DNA of 64,000 nt from Prevotella sp. UBA2711 (GTDB taxonomy: Bacteria > Bacteroidota > Bacteroidia > Bacteroidales > Bacteroidaceae). Of the stretch, positions 42,082 to 51,325 are shown in pieces (position 1 is the first letter of the stretch; every line of letters begins with the position of its first letter). The notes below the pieces were generated by a model. The model had not been told where the DNA came from. It made no database searches and saw nothing but the letters and a program-made list of their open reading frames with translations. The stretch covers positions 136,455-200,454 of the forward strand of contig DEKX01000028.1 in the NCBI GenBank assembly GCA_002354095.1, read 5' to 3'. The position numbers were made by a program, and so were the translations under genes.

Positions 42082-44982
42082 CTACTTTCTGATAATCTTT
42101 CCTGGCCAATCGGTGAAGAGGAAGATGGAGAGAATGAATCCCATCAGCAACAAGACGGATATGTTGAACCAAAGCGTTTTAATCTGCCAAGTGCCCAAAA
42201 TCTTCACGCTACTATAGAAAGGTGCGCGTCCCCAGGTGCTATGCGGGGTGAGGAAGATGGTCTGCATGCGAGGCACGATGTAGCCGTCAATCACCTCAAG
42301 CATGTTTCTTTGGTCTGCACCAACCACACAATCCTCAAGTTTAATGTTGTAATTGTCGCGTTTCAACTCCAGAACGGCATCCTTACCCATCTCACGTACC
42401 ATAGCGGAGATCTGCTTGTCAGCCTTGATGGAAATGATGTTGCTACGATCTACCAGGATATTCTCTGCATCCTTCAGATATTGGCGAAGCGACGGGTAGC
42501 TGTAATCACCCTTATATGGCTCCATACCACAGAAAGCTGTTACGAGAGGCAGGTTGATACGAATAGTCTCCATATGAATAGGATTTACCTCTTCGCCCTG
42601 TTTCTCCTCATTCTTCATGGTCTCCAGCTGCGACTGCAACTCATTGACATATCCGAAGTTATAGAACTGGGTCTCATATTTCTTCCTGTCTGTCTCAAAG
42701 AACGGTGCTTCATAGGCATTATCAGAGTATGAGGTAACAGCCAATGCCTCGTAAGCCCAGCGGGTGGGGATAATCTCACCGATCAGGGGCACATTGCCTG
42801 TGGTGCTCTTAGGTGCCAGGTCTGAGAAGCTCACCACCAGTCCGCAAAGCAGGATCTGTGGAATCAGCAGAATAGGAATGGTTATATAAATGGCTACTAC
42901 AGAGTTCAGACACTGAGAGAGCAACAGACCCATCAGGCTCGACAGAAGGGCTGTGACAAAGAGGATAATCCACCATGTCAGGAACAATCCGTGAAGACCC
43001 ATGATATAGTTACCGATAAGGATAAACAGCAAAGTCTGCAACAGTGACACACCTGCCATATAGACAATCTTCGAAGAGATATAACTGCCGTATGACAGAT
43101 TCAGGAAACTCTCACGTTTCAGTAACGCACGATCCTTAATAATCTCCTCTGCACTGCCACTCATACCGATAAAGGTGGCAACGATGACGGCCATAAAGAA
43201 GTAGCTTACCAGATTCTTGTTGTCCATCACTGTGTAACCTTCTGGTGGGGCATAGCGTGTCAGCAGGGCGCAGACAACAGCCAACAGAGGTGCTTCAAGC
43301 AATGTGATACACAGGTATTGGACATTGGTAATCTTAGTACGGAAGTTACGACGCAAGAAAATCAGGAACTGCTTGAACGCATTGGGCTTCTTCTGGTCTG
43401 AATGCGGCACATCCTTGATTTCCGGTGCTGGCAACTCGGCTCTGTTCTTCAGATAGAGCTCGTGCCACTCCTGTGGACTCATCTTGCGCTCATCAGAGAT
43501 CTCACCGTTGTTATTTAATGCCTTCTCATCGATGATATTCAGCACAATCTCCGGGTTCACATTACCACAGGTAGGACAAGCGCTGGTGTCGGCATCCGCA
43601 TAGTCGGCTGCTGTCTTAAAATAGGTAATGGCGTCAATGGGGTTACCGTCGAAGACAGGATAGCCGCCTTTGTCAAGTAACCAGAGGCGATCGAACAGCT
43701 TATAGACATCACTCGAAGGCTGATGGATGTTTACAATAATCAGTTTTCCCTTCTGGGTCTGCTCCTTCAACAGGTTGATCACCTTTTCGGTATCGGCAGA
43801 AGAGAGACCTGATGTAGGTTCGTCGAGGAAGAGGACTGCTGGCTCTCGAATCAGCTCAAGGGCGATGTTCAGACGTTTACGCTGACCACCAGAGATGAAT
43901 TTGTTAATAGCAGAGCCTACCTTCAGGTTCTTGGCAGCATCGAGCCCCAAATCCTTTAAGGTCTTCATCACTCGCTTGTCAAGATCTTCCTCGCTCATAC
44001 CCTCGAAGCATAGCTTGGCTGTGAACCACAGGTTCTGATAAACGGTCAACTCCTCAATCAGCAAATCATCCTGTGGCACAAAACCTATCAGTGCCTTAGC
44101 GTCAGGCTCAGAGATATCGTGTCCATTGATAGTGATACTACCACTTTGGGGCTTTAGCGTACCATTCAGCAGGGAGAGAAGTGTGGTCTTACCTGTACCT
44201 GAGCCACCCATGATAGCCAACAGCTCACCGTTGCGCAGTGTAAAGCTCAGGTCGTGCATACCATTGTCACTGTTCGGGAAACGGAAGTTGATGTCTCGTC
44301 CGCAGAACTCCACCTCTTCAGTCTTATCTACAGCCAGTCCTTTGACAGCTCTATAGGCATCGAGGATGGTGGAATAGTAGATGGGTTTGCCAGTGGCTCC
44401 CTTTAACACACTACTCTGGATCCACACCTGATAGGCTCCTGACAGTACGGGTACATCATTGAGCAAAACGGTATCAGGACCAGTATAGGTAAAGAGCAGC
44501 ATACCTGTTTCAGGATTCAACAATGTCTTCAGCTGTCCCTTGGTGTCACTGAGTTCATGAATCATCACATGCTCATTCTGACGGTTGTTGACAAAATCCA
44601 CAAAAACCTTGAATTGCACATCGGATATCTGAAAGCTCTTGGCCATTGTGGTAAACAGATAGTCGGTGTGTCCTTCCTGATAGCTGCAGAATTCCATCAG
44701 ACGCAACAGCAACAGCGAAGCCTCGATATGTGAAATCTTACTTTTCAGCTCTGTGCAGATGCCGTCAACGGTAGCCTGAGGGTCCATGCCCGTGACATCG
44801 GACATCTCATAGGCGTTTCGTAAATCACTGTAGAAACCAAGGTAAGATTCAATGTTTCTGATTCCAAAATGATGACGCAGGTAATTCTCCAGCATGGTTT
44901 TTGCCCATGCCTCATCGACACTTTCTTCCTTGCCAAACAAGGCAAACAAGCTAAGGAAACTGGATAGTAGTATATCGGTCAT
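42082..44982 (-). CDS. ABC transporter, fused ATPase and permease (ABCG-like)
   Basis: 966 residues. An N-terminal helical domain (about 1-190) of unknown role is followed by a linker. The ATPase domain (about 215-440) has Walker A GGSGTGKTT, signature ISGGQRKRLN and Walker B VLFLDEPTSGLSS. A Cys pair (CPTC) lies near 473. An ABC-2 type permease with about six helices follows. The order ATPase then permease in one chain resembles eukaryotic ABCG/White half-transporters. Export of a lipid-like or hydrophobic compound is plausible; the substrate is unknown. Confidence 0.88.
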   Translation of the reverse strand: MTDILLSSFLSLFALFGKEESVDEAWAKTMLENYLRHHFGIRNIESYLGFYSDLRNAYEMSDVTGMDPQATVDGICTELKSKISHIEASLLLLRLMEFCSYQEGHTDYLFTTMAKSFQISDVQFKVFVDFVNNRQNEHVMIHELSDTKGQLKTLLNPETGMLLFTYTGPDTVLLNDVPVLSGAYQVWIQSSVLKGATGKPIYYSTILDAYRAVKGLAVDKTEEVEFCGRDINFRFPNSDNGMHDLSFTLRNGELLAIMGGSGTGKTTLLSLLNGTLKPQSGSITINGHDISEPDAKALIGFVPQDDLLIEELTVYQNLWFTAKLCFEGMSEEDLDKRVMKTLKDLGLDAAKNLKVGSAINKFISGGQRKRLNIALELIREPAVLFLDEPTSGLSSADTEKVINLLKEQTQKGKLIIVNIHQPSSDVYKLFDRLWLLDKGGYPVFDGNPIDAITYFKTAADYADADTSACPTCGNVNPEIVLNIIDEKALNNNGEISDERKMSPQEWHELYLKNRAELPAPEIKDVPHSDQKKPNAFKQFLIFLRRNFRTKITNVQYLCITLLEAPLLAVVCALLTRYAPPEGYTVMDNKNLVSYFFMAVIVATFIGMSGSAEEIIKDRALLKRESFLNLSYGSYISSKIVYMAGVSLLQTLLFILIGNYIMGLHGLFLTWWIILFVTALLSSLMGLLLSQCLNSVVAIYITIPILLIPQILLCGLVVSFSDLAPKSTTGNVPLIGEIIPTRWAYEALAVTSYSDNAYEAPFFETDRKKYETQFYNFGYVNELQSQLETMKNEEKQGEEVNPIHMETIRINLPLVTAFCGMEPYKGDYSYPSLRQYLKDAENILVDRSNIISIKADKQISAMVREMGKDAVLELKRDNYNIKLEDCVVGADQRNMLEVIDGYIVPRMQTIFLTPHSTWGRAPFYSSVKILGTWQIKTLWFNISVLLLMGFILSIFLFTDWPGKIIRK

Positions 44983-45030
44983 TTCCCTAATTAAAACACT
45001 AACACAAAGTCTAAAATTGCAATTTTGCTT

Positions 45031-45038
45031 GCAAATAT
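45031..45038 (-). promoter_or_regulatory. -7 promoter element for the ABC transporter gene
   Basis: TATATTTG on the minus strand, 48 bases before the ATG. Confidence 0.5.
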
Positions 45039-45093
45039 ATTAAAAAAATCAGATTGCAAGCTTGTAAAGTGAGTTAAAAAGAATTAAACCGCC

Positions 45094-45552
45094 TTATTTG
45101 CGCCCAAAATCGGCAGGCACCTCGCCCCATTTCTGGGTTTCCCACTTGATTATTGGGTTTCTGAAGTTGTGTGTCTGCAACCAATGCTCGGCACGGGCAA
45201 TGATCTGATAAAGCTGTTCTGTCTGAGGTGTACGTTCAAGTTTGGTCTTGCATTTCCGCTTACTCACCCAAAGGATCGCATTATAAGAATCGGAATAGAT
45301 GGTCTTACCATGAAGTCCTTGTTGCTGCATCAATGCCAAAGCATGAACAATAGCCAGAAATTCCCCGATATTATTGGTGCCCTTCATCGGTCCGAAATGG
45401 AACACACGCGCACCGGTAGCCAAATCGATAGCCTGATACTCCATTGGTCCAGGATTACCTGAACAGGCAGCATCCACTGCCCAGGCATCGGCTGTCACTT
45501 CCAGCGGAATTGGCAGTACCGTATCGTGGCGATAATCAGGAGGATTCTGCAT
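45094..45552 (-). CDS. rnhA: Type I ribonuclease H
   Basis: 152 residues from the ATG at 45552 (a GTG one codon earlier is possible). RNase H motifs are VDAACSGNPGP (first Asp), GTNNIGEFLAIVHAL (Glu), YSDSYNAI (second Asp) and a final Asp in VPADFGRK. It degrades the RNA strand of RNA-DNA hybrids. The start overlaps the argS stop by one base, so it is translated together with argS. Confidence 0.9.
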   Translation of the reverse strand: MQNPPDYRHDTVLPIPLEVTADAWAVDAACSGNPGPMEYQAIDLATGARVFHFGPMKGTNNIGEFLAIVHALALMQQQGLHGKTIYSDSYNAILWVSKRKCKTKLERTPQTEQLYQIIARAEHWLQTHNFRNPIIKWETQKWGEVPADFGRK

Positions 45553-47333
45553 CACATTCTTTCAGGGACTTCAATACCCAGAAGGGCCATACCATTCTTC
45601 AGCACTTTAGCGACATTACGGGCTATGACAATACGCGTCTGGCGCTTGGCTTCATCAGACTCATTGAGAATAGAGTAGTCGTGATAGAACTGATTAAACA
45701 CCTTGGTCAACTCATAGCAGTAGTTGGCAATACCTGAAGGCGAATAATCCTTACCAGCCTGCTCTACAGCTGCCCCATATTCCGACATCTTCTGAATAAG
45801 CTCAATCTCTTTGGAATTCAGAGTAATCTGGGGAACCGGAGTATTCTGAGTATTCTGAGATTTTCTTAAGATACTGCGAATACGAGCATAGGTGTACTGG
45901 ATGAAAGGACCTGTATTGCCATTAAAATCAATACTCTCTTCTGGATTGAAAAGCATATTCTTGCGAGCATCGACCTTGAGAATGAAATACTTCAAGGCAC
46001 CCATACCCACGATACGGGCTACTTCACGACGCTCTTCTTCCGTCATATCATCAAACTTACCCAGTTCCATCGAAGTCTTATAGGCATCTTCCACCATCAG
46101 TTCCATCAAGTCGTCAGCATCAACAACGGTACCCTCACGTGACTTCATCTTACCATTGGGCAGTTCCACCATACCATAGGAAAAATGAACCAACTCCTTG
46201 CCCCATTTGAAACCTAAACGGTCAAGCAAGATAGAGAGCACTTGGAAGTGATAATTCTGCTCGTTACCTACCACATAAATCATCTTGTCAATGGGATAAT
46301 CGTGGAAACGCATCTCAGCAGTACCGATGTCTTGGGTCATATATACCGAGGTACCGTCTGAACGGAGTAAAAGTTTCTGGTCCAGTCCTTCGTTGGTGAG
46401 GTCTGCCCATACAGAATTGTCGGCATGACGCTCAAAGAGTCCCTTAGCCAACCCCTCTTCCACCTTTGCCTTACCCTTCAGATAGGTCTGGCTCTCGTAA
46501 TATATCTTGTCGAATGATACACCCATTTTCCGATAAGTCTCGTCGAAGCCAGCATATACCCAAGCATTCATCTTCTCCCACAAAGCACGCACTTCAGGAT
46601 CGTTATTCTCCCATTTCACCAGCATCTCATGCGCCTCTTTGATAAGAGGTGCCTCCTGCTTGGCAGTTTCCTCGTCCATGCCTTGAGCTACGAGTTCCTT
46701 GATTTCCTCACGGTAATGCTTGTCAAAAGCCACATAATAGTCACCTATCAGGTGGTCGCCCTTCTTGCCAGATGATTCAGGTGTCTCGCCATTACCCCAC
46801 TTCAACCAAGCAAGCATGGACTTACAGATATGAATACCACGGTCATTGACGATATTGGTCTTCACCACCCGATTGCCATTGGCCTGCATGATTTGTGCCA
46901 ACGACCAACCCAAGAGGTTATTGCGCACATGTCCCAAATGAAGTGGTTTGTTGGTATTGGGCGATGAATATTCAATCATGACGAGCGGCGATGCTTCTGT
47001 AGCGGTCTTCTCGCCAAAATGAGGATCGGCATCAATATCAGCCAGAAGATTCAACCATGCAGCAGGAGCTATGACGAGATTCAGAAAGCCCTTGACAACA
47101 TTGAACGAAGCAATAGCCTCGCAATGATCTACAAGGTACTGACCTATCTCCTGAGCAGTCTGCTCCGGATTCTTCTTGGAAATCTTCAAGAATGGGAAAA
47201 CGACCAAGGTGAGGTTACCCTCAAACTCACTACGCGTCTTTTGCAACTGTACCATCTTCTCAGGTACCTCCTGGCCATACAAAGCTTTGACAGCTTCGAT
47301 GGCAGCATTCATAATCTGTGATTCAATCTTCAT
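45552..47333 (-). CDS. argS: Arginyl-tRNA synthetase
   Basis: 593 residues of class I synthetase. The HIGH-type motif is in NKPLHLGHVRNN, and the C-terminal anticodon-binding helices begin after YTYARIRSILRKS. At about residues 489-495 the linker reads SQNTQNTP, encoded by 9-bp units, between the catalytic and anticodon-binding domains. It lies directly after tRNA-Gln and before rnhA. Confidence 0.96.
   Translation of the reverse strand: MKIESQIMNAAIEAVKALYGQEVPEKMVQLQKTRSEFEGNLTLVVFPFLKISKKNPEQTAQEIGQYLVDHCEAIASFNVVKGFLNLVIAPAAWLNLLADIDADPHFGEKTATEASPLVMIEYSSPNTNKPLHLGHVRNNLLGWSLAQIMQANGNRVVKTNIVNDRGIHICKSMLAWLKWGNGETPESSGKKGDHLIGDYYVAFDKHYREEIKELVAQGMDEETAKQEAPLIKEAHEMLVKWENNDPEVRALWEKMNAWVYAGFDETYRKMGVSFDKIYYESQTYLKGKAKVEEGLAKGLFERHADNSVWADLTNEGLDQKLLLRSDGTSVYMTQDIGTAEMRFHDYPIDKMIYVVGNEQNYHFQVLSILLDRLGFKWGKELVHFSYGMVELPNGKMKSREGTVVDADDLMELMVEDAYKTSMELGKFDDMTEEERREVARIVGMGALKYFILKVDARKNMLFNPEESIDFNGNTGPFIQYTYARIRSILRKSQNTQNTPVPQITLNSKEIELIQKMSEYGAAVEQAGKDYSPSGIANYCYELTKVFNQFYHDYSILNESDEAKRQTRIVIARNVAKVLKNGMALLGIEVPERM
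45846..45867 (-). repeat. 9-bp tandem array inside argS
   Basis: Plus-strand units GAGTATTCT twice, then a partial GAGATT. On the minus strand they encode QNT repeated. Two full units only, but the same unit family as in glnN. Confidence 0.65.
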
Positions 47334-47397
47334 CTTGCGGTATACCTATTTAATCGTGAAATCATCCACATGAAGCATGCGGATGATTTTTAAGATG

Positions 47398-47468
47398 TTG
47401 TCCAAGGCGGATTCGAACCACCACAAACAGAACCAAAACCTGTTGTGCTACCATTACACCATTGGACA
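47398..47468 (-). tRNA. tRNA-Gln (anticodon UUG)
   Basis: A 71-nt cloverleaf. The acceptor TGTCCAA/TTGGACA has discriminator A and the U1-A72 pair typical of tRNA-Gln. The anticodon loop TTTTGGT gives TTG. The T arm contains GGTTCGAATCC. No CCA is encoded. Confidence 0.94.
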
Positions 47469-47490
47469 CCCATATGCTTGTAAGCGGATG

Positions 47491-47522
47491 CAAAGGTAGT
47501 GGTTTTTCGGGCCACTACCAAA
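47491..47522 (-). promoter_or_regulatory. Promoter of tRNA-Gln (and possibly argS-rnhA)
   Basis: Minus-strand TTTG (47519-47522), 20 bases, TACCTTTG (47491-47498), 22 bases upstream of the tRNA. Confidence 0.8.
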
Positions 47523-47533
47523 TTTTTCGCCAA

Positions 47534-48829
47534 TTATTTCACTATCAGCAGGAAATAATTCTTCTTTCCTTTCTGAGCCAAGAGATACTTTCCGTCTATC
47601 AAGTCATCTGCTGTAACAGGTCGATTCTGGTCTGTCAGCTTCTCCTTATTGAGACTTACGCCACCACCTTGCACCATTTTGCGCATCTCACCTTTTGAGG
47701 GGAAAACGGGAGCTGCTGTCGTCAGGAGTTCAATAGCGGGCTGCCCCAACTGGTCCTTAGAAATCTCATACTGGGGGACTCCGTCAAAGACGTCCAAGAA
47801 TGTCTGCTCATCCAGTTTCTCTAATCCTTCTTTGGTTGACTTGCCGAAGAGGATGTTAGAAGCCTCAATAGCAGTGTCGAGCGCTTCCTGAGAATGAACC
47901 ATTACGGTGACTTCCTCAGCCAGACGGCGCTGGAGAACACGGCGACCTGGGTCTTGCTGGTGTTCCTCGACGAGGGCATCAATAGTCTCCTTGTCCAACG
48001 ATGTGAAGATCTTGATATAGCGCTCAGCATCCTCGTCGCTCACATTGAGCCAGAACTGGTAGAACTTATAAGGAGTGGTGCGTGCAGGATCGAGCCAGAT
48101 ATTACCACTTTCGGTCTTACCGAACTTCTTACCATCACTCTTGGTAATCAGCGGACAGGTAAGCGCAAAGGTCTCCACGTCGTTACCCAGCGTGCGACGA
48201 ATCAGTTCCGTACCAGTAGTCATGTTACCCCACTGGTCGTTACCACCCAACTGAAGTTTCACACCATAGTGCTGATAGAGGTAGAGGAAATCATAGCCCT
48301 GCAACAACTGATAGGTAAACTCGGTGAACGACAGACCGTCGCGGGCAGTACCGTTCAGGCGCTGTTGTACACTCTCCTTTGCCATCATATAGTTGACGGT
48401 GATATGCTTACCCACCTCACGTGCAAAATCAAGGAAGGTAAAATCCTTCATCCAGTCGTAGTTATTGACCATCACAGCCGCATTGGCATCCTTCGACTCG
48501 AAATCCAGGAACTTAGCAACCTGACGCTTGATGCACTCCTGGTTATGACGGAGTGTCTCGTCATTGAGGAGGTTACGCTCCTGACTTTTACCAGAGGGGT
48601 CGCCAATCATACCTGTTGCACCACCCACCAAAATAATGGGCTTATGCCCGCAACGCTGCAAGTGACGCAGCATCATGATGCCACAGAGATGGCCGATATG
48701 CAGAGAATCAGCCGTAGGGTCGGTACCGAGATAGGCTGTCACCATTTCTTTCTGGAGCAATTCTTCTGTGCCAGGCATCATCTGTGCCAGCATTCCGCGC
48801 CATTTCAGTTCTTCAACAAAGTTTTTCAT
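47534..48829 (-). CDS. tyrS: Tyrosyl-tRNA synthetase
   Basis: 431 residues. The HIGH motif is in DSLHIGHLCG and the KMSKS-like motif is KFGKT in KSDGKKFGKTESG. A C-terminal S4-type RNA-binding domain is present (VSLNKEKLTD). It follows yidD after a junction made of 9-bp repeats. Confidence 0.96.
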   Translation of the reverse strand: MKNFVEELKWRGMLAQMMPGTEELLQKEMVTAYLGTDPTADSLHIGHLCGIMMLRHLQRCGHKPIILVGGATGMIGDPSGKSQERNLLNDETLRHNQECIKRQVAKFLDFESKDANAAVMVNNYDWMKDFTFLDFAREVGKHITVNYMMAKESVQQRLNGTARDGLSFTEFTYQLLQGYDFLYLYQHYGVKLQLGGNDQWGNMTTGTELIRRTLGNDVETFALTCPLITKSDGKKFGKTESGNIWLDPARTTPYKFYQFWLNVSDEDAERYIKIFTSLDKETIDALVEEHQQDPGRRVLQRRLAEEVTVMVHSQEALDTAIEASNILFGKSTKEGLEKLDEQTFLDVFDGVPQYEISKDQLGQPAIELLTTAAPVFPSKGEMRKMVQGGGVSLNKEKLTDQNRPVTADDLIDGKYLLAQKGKKNYFLLIVK

Positions 48830-48849
48830 ATTCTATTATTTTTTATTTT

Positions 48850-48895
48850 CTGATTACTCTGAATATTCTGATTATTCTGACTACTCCGATTAATC
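48850..48895 (-). repeat. 9-bp tandem array at the yidD-tyrS junction
   Basis: Five 9-mers on the plus strand: CTGATTACT, CTGAATATT, CTGATTATT, CTGACTACT, CCGATTAAT. It fills most of the 60-base gap and its last unit contains the yidD stop codon. Confidence 0.85.
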
Positions 48896-49135
48896 GGGCA
48901 CTGGGTCATAACCACTGCCTCCCCAAGGGTGGCATCTTAGCAAGCGCCGTACTGCCAAATACAGTCCTTTGAAGGGACCGTGCTTTATCAATGCCTGACG
49001 AGCGTATTCACTACAAGTCGGTGTAAAACGGCAGGAAGGAGGAGTCAATGGTGAAATTGCTGTCTGATAGAAACGGATAGGTAGCAACAGCACCCATACC
49101 AAGCACTTTGAAATGAACTGCAAGAACTGCTTCAT
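48890..49135 (-). CDS. yidD: Membrane protein insertion efficiency factor YidD
   Basis: 81 residues with the complete family pattern: RFYQTAISPLTPPSCRFTPT, CSEYARQALIKHG, and the C-terminal HPWGGSGYDPVP. It assists YidC-dependent membrane insertion. The start overlaps rnpA by four bases, the classical rnpA-yidD pair. The stop codon is part of a repeat unit. Confidence 0.95.
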   Translation of the reverse strand: MKQFLQFISKCLVWVLLLPIRFYQTAISPLTPPSCRFTPTCSEYARQALIKHGPFKGLYLAVRRLLRCHPWGGSGYDPVPD

Positions 49136-49527
49136 AGCTTTTCCACTATTCTTCCTATCAACTTCCGCATTCGCTCTGCTATCTCCTGAGAGGGATAGAG
49201 ATCGTCAGCCAACCAAATAAAGGCTATCACCAACGCCCGCTGAGGGGTAGCAGCCAACTGATTGTACAATGGCTGTTTAGCCACTCGATAAGCCTCGCGC
49301 AACTGGCGCTTTACACGATTACGCTTAATCGCCCGCTTGAAATGACGTTTCGACACACTGACCAGTATCTGTACTGGCGATTCTTGTTCGTCGTTACGTT
49401 CTATTTCCATCCACACTACCCTGATGGGGAAGGCTGCCATCGACTGGCTTCCTGCTCCGCCAAAGAGACGGTCGGTGAGTTTCATGCTACACAACCGTTC
49501 TCGCTTCCTGAGCGTGTGGGTTGCCAT
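49132..49527 (-). CDS. rnpA: Ribonuclease P protein component
   Basis: 131 residues from the ATG at 49527 (MATHTLRKRERLCS), chosen because RnpA proteins begin shortly before the LRKRERL-type motif. The RNA-binding signature KRAIKRNRVKRQLREAYR is clear. It partners the RNase P RNA in tRNA 5' maturation. A longer in-frame ORF to 49599 is unlikely, as it would run into hemD. Confidence 0.93.
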   Translation of the reverse strand: MATHTLRKRERLCSMKLTDRLFGGAGSQSMAAFPIRVVWMEIERNDEQESPVQILVSVSKRHFKRAIKRNRVKRQLREAYRVAKQPLYNQLAATPQRALVIAFIWLADDLYPSQEIAERMRKLIGRIVEKL

Positions 49528-49544
49528 ATATATAATAATGTATA

Positions 49545-50294
49545 TTACCCTTGCTTCTTCTGCAGAAAATCCTGCAGAGCTGCGGTCATCGACGGACACT
49601 TCACTGTGGGAGCCTCCAAATCGAGACGCAAGCCAGCATCCTTGACAGCCTTGGCTGTAGAGGGACCAAAGGTGGCTATAGCAATGTCTCCCTGCTTGAA
49701 GTCAGGGAAATTCTTGGTCAGCGACTCAATACCGGAAGGACTGAAGAATATCAGCATATCATAGTCGAAATTCTTCACCTCATCGGCCGTAAAATCATTG
49801 CTCACCGTACGATACATGACGCACTCCTGATGGTTCAGTTTCTTGGCATCCAACATATTCGCAACGGCATCGTTATGAACATCGCTCATAGGAACCAGAT
49901 ACTTCTCCTGCTTATGCTTAACCATCGTAGGCAGCAAATCATCAATCTTTCCTGTAGTTCCGAAGAACACCTTACGTTTGCGATACTGCACATACTTTTG
50001 GATGTAGAGAGAAATAGTCTCTGTTACACAGAAATACTTCATATCCTCAGGAATTGCAATACGCATCTCCTTAGCCAACGTGAAGAAATGATCAATAGCA
50101 TGACGTGATGTGAACACGATAGCCGTGTAGTCGAGAATATTGATTCTCTGTGCACGGAACTCCTTTGCTGTCATTCCCTCTACCTTAATAAACGGACGGA
50201 ATACCAACTCCACTCCGAACTTCTCAGCGATGTCATAATAAGGCGACTTTTCGCTAGATGGCTTTGGTTGAGAAACCAGAATCTTCTTTATCAT
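49545..50294 (-). CDS. hemD: Uroporphyrinogen-III synthase
   Basis: 249 residues of two Rossmann-like lobes (ILVSQPKPSSEKSPYYDIAEK start; IVFTSRHAIDHF; VMYRTVSND; IFFSPSGIESL; ATFGPSTAKAV). It closes hydroxymethylbilane to uroporphyrinogen III for heme or siroheme. Sequences of this family are weakly conserved; the segment pattern and the DUF4271 neighbour support the call. It lies eight bases after the DUF4271 gene. Confidence 0.88.
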   Translation of the reverse strand: MIKKILVSQPKPSSEKSPYYDIAEKFGVELVFRPFIKVEGMTAKEFRAQRINILDYTAIVFTSRHAIDHFFTLAKEMRIAIPEDMKYFCVTETISLYIQKYVQYRKRKVFFGTTGKIDDLLPTMVKHKQEKYLVPMSDVHNDAVANMLDAKKLNHQECVMYRTVSNDFTADEVKNFDYDMLIFFSPSGIESLTKNFPDFKQGDIAIATFGPSTAKAVKDAGLRLDLEAPTVKCPSMTAALQDFLQKKQG

Positions 50295-50302
50295 TTGGTG
50301 TC

Positions 50303-51325
50303 CTAAAAATTGATTTTTAAACTATTCGCTGTCAAGACAAGCACGCCCCAAAAGGCGAGCATGGGTACTATTTCGAGGGTGCAAAAGTACAAAATAATTT
50401 GCAATTTAACGACATTCCGACGAAAAAAAATGATATAGCTCTTATAAAATGTTAGTAATTTAACAATAATAAGTGATATAATGACATAAATCATCACGAA
50501 TTTTATGTCTAATTCGAAATATGCTCTGAGCAAAACTCCTGGATAGAGCAAAACACCCTCCATGGAGATAATAAAGAGCAAGGATTTAATCCATTGTTCG
50601 TTTCTTTTACCATCGAAAAACACATTGTTAGCGATTGTATAGCACACTATCTTGAGAAAGAAATAAAGCACAGTGATGCCCAGATAGATAGATATCAGCG
50701 TGTATTGGGATCGCAACACAAAAGTATCACCGATGAAAATCAGCGTGTGGAAATAGAACAGCAATGAAATCAGCAGACTGGTAATCAACACCAATAACAA
50801 CTGGAAGTATATCTCGTAAGTCGTTTCCGACTCTTCTGTAGTTCCTGAATAGGGAACATAGAAGAAGCGTTTTGCCTGTCGCACGATAAACTGACGCGCA
50901 TTGGCAAAGGCTATGACGGCAAAGATAAAGCACGCCAACAAGAGCGACGTGACAATATTGTCGTTATGGACAGCATAAGGTATAGGGTCGCCAGGTACAC
51001 CATAACGTCCTCCAGGCAATTCCGGGTGGAACAAGGTGTCCTTGGAGAAATAGCTCTCCTTATAATATTGCGGAAGATCAGCATTCATCAGGTCAACACC
51101 AGGGGGGTGACCAGGAAGATGCAGCGTATCAGGATGCTCACTCCAATGAATCTCAGAGGGTTTGAAGCGCGACTGGATAGCAGAGTCCTGCTGGGCGGGG
51201 GTAGCATCACGCGGCAACCAGCTCAAGACCTGAGCTGGTGTCAACGGTCGGTGCTGCACGACTACGGAGTCGCTTCCTTCTACTGCTACCGACGCAGTAT
51301 GTGCTATGGAGTCTTGTTGCAACAA
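50303..51325 (-). CDS. DUF4271 membrane protein
   Basis: 340 residues. An N-terminal soluble part of about 130 residues, rich in Pro and His (LSWLPRDATPAQQDSAIQ), is followed by about seven membrane helices. DUF4271 is a Bacteroidetes family usually next to hemD; its role is unknown, perhaps linked to tetrapyrrole or envelope biology. The start is probably the TTG at 51325, directly after the metK stop, as no ATG is near. Confidence 0.85.
   Translation of the reverse strand: MLQQDSIAHTASVAVEGSDSVVVQHRPLTPAQVLSWLPRDATPAQQDSAIQSRFKPSEIHWSEHPDTLHLPGHPPGVDLMNADLPQYYKESYFSKDTLFHPELPGGRYGVPGDPIPYAVHNDNIVTSLLLACFIFAVIAFANARQFIVRQAKRFFYVPYSGTTEESETTYEIYFQLLLVLITSLLISLLFYFHTLIFIGDTFVLRSQYTLISIYLGITVLYFFLKIVCYTIANNVFFDGKRNEQWIKSLLFIISMEGVLLYPGVLLRAYFELDIKFVMIYVIISLIIVKLLTFYKSYIIFFRRNVVKLQIILYFCTLEIVPMLAFWGVLVLTANSLKINF

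Noticed and set aside
49528..49599. N-terminal extension of rnpA
   Set aside because: It overlaps the end of hemD and precedes the typical RnpA start region.
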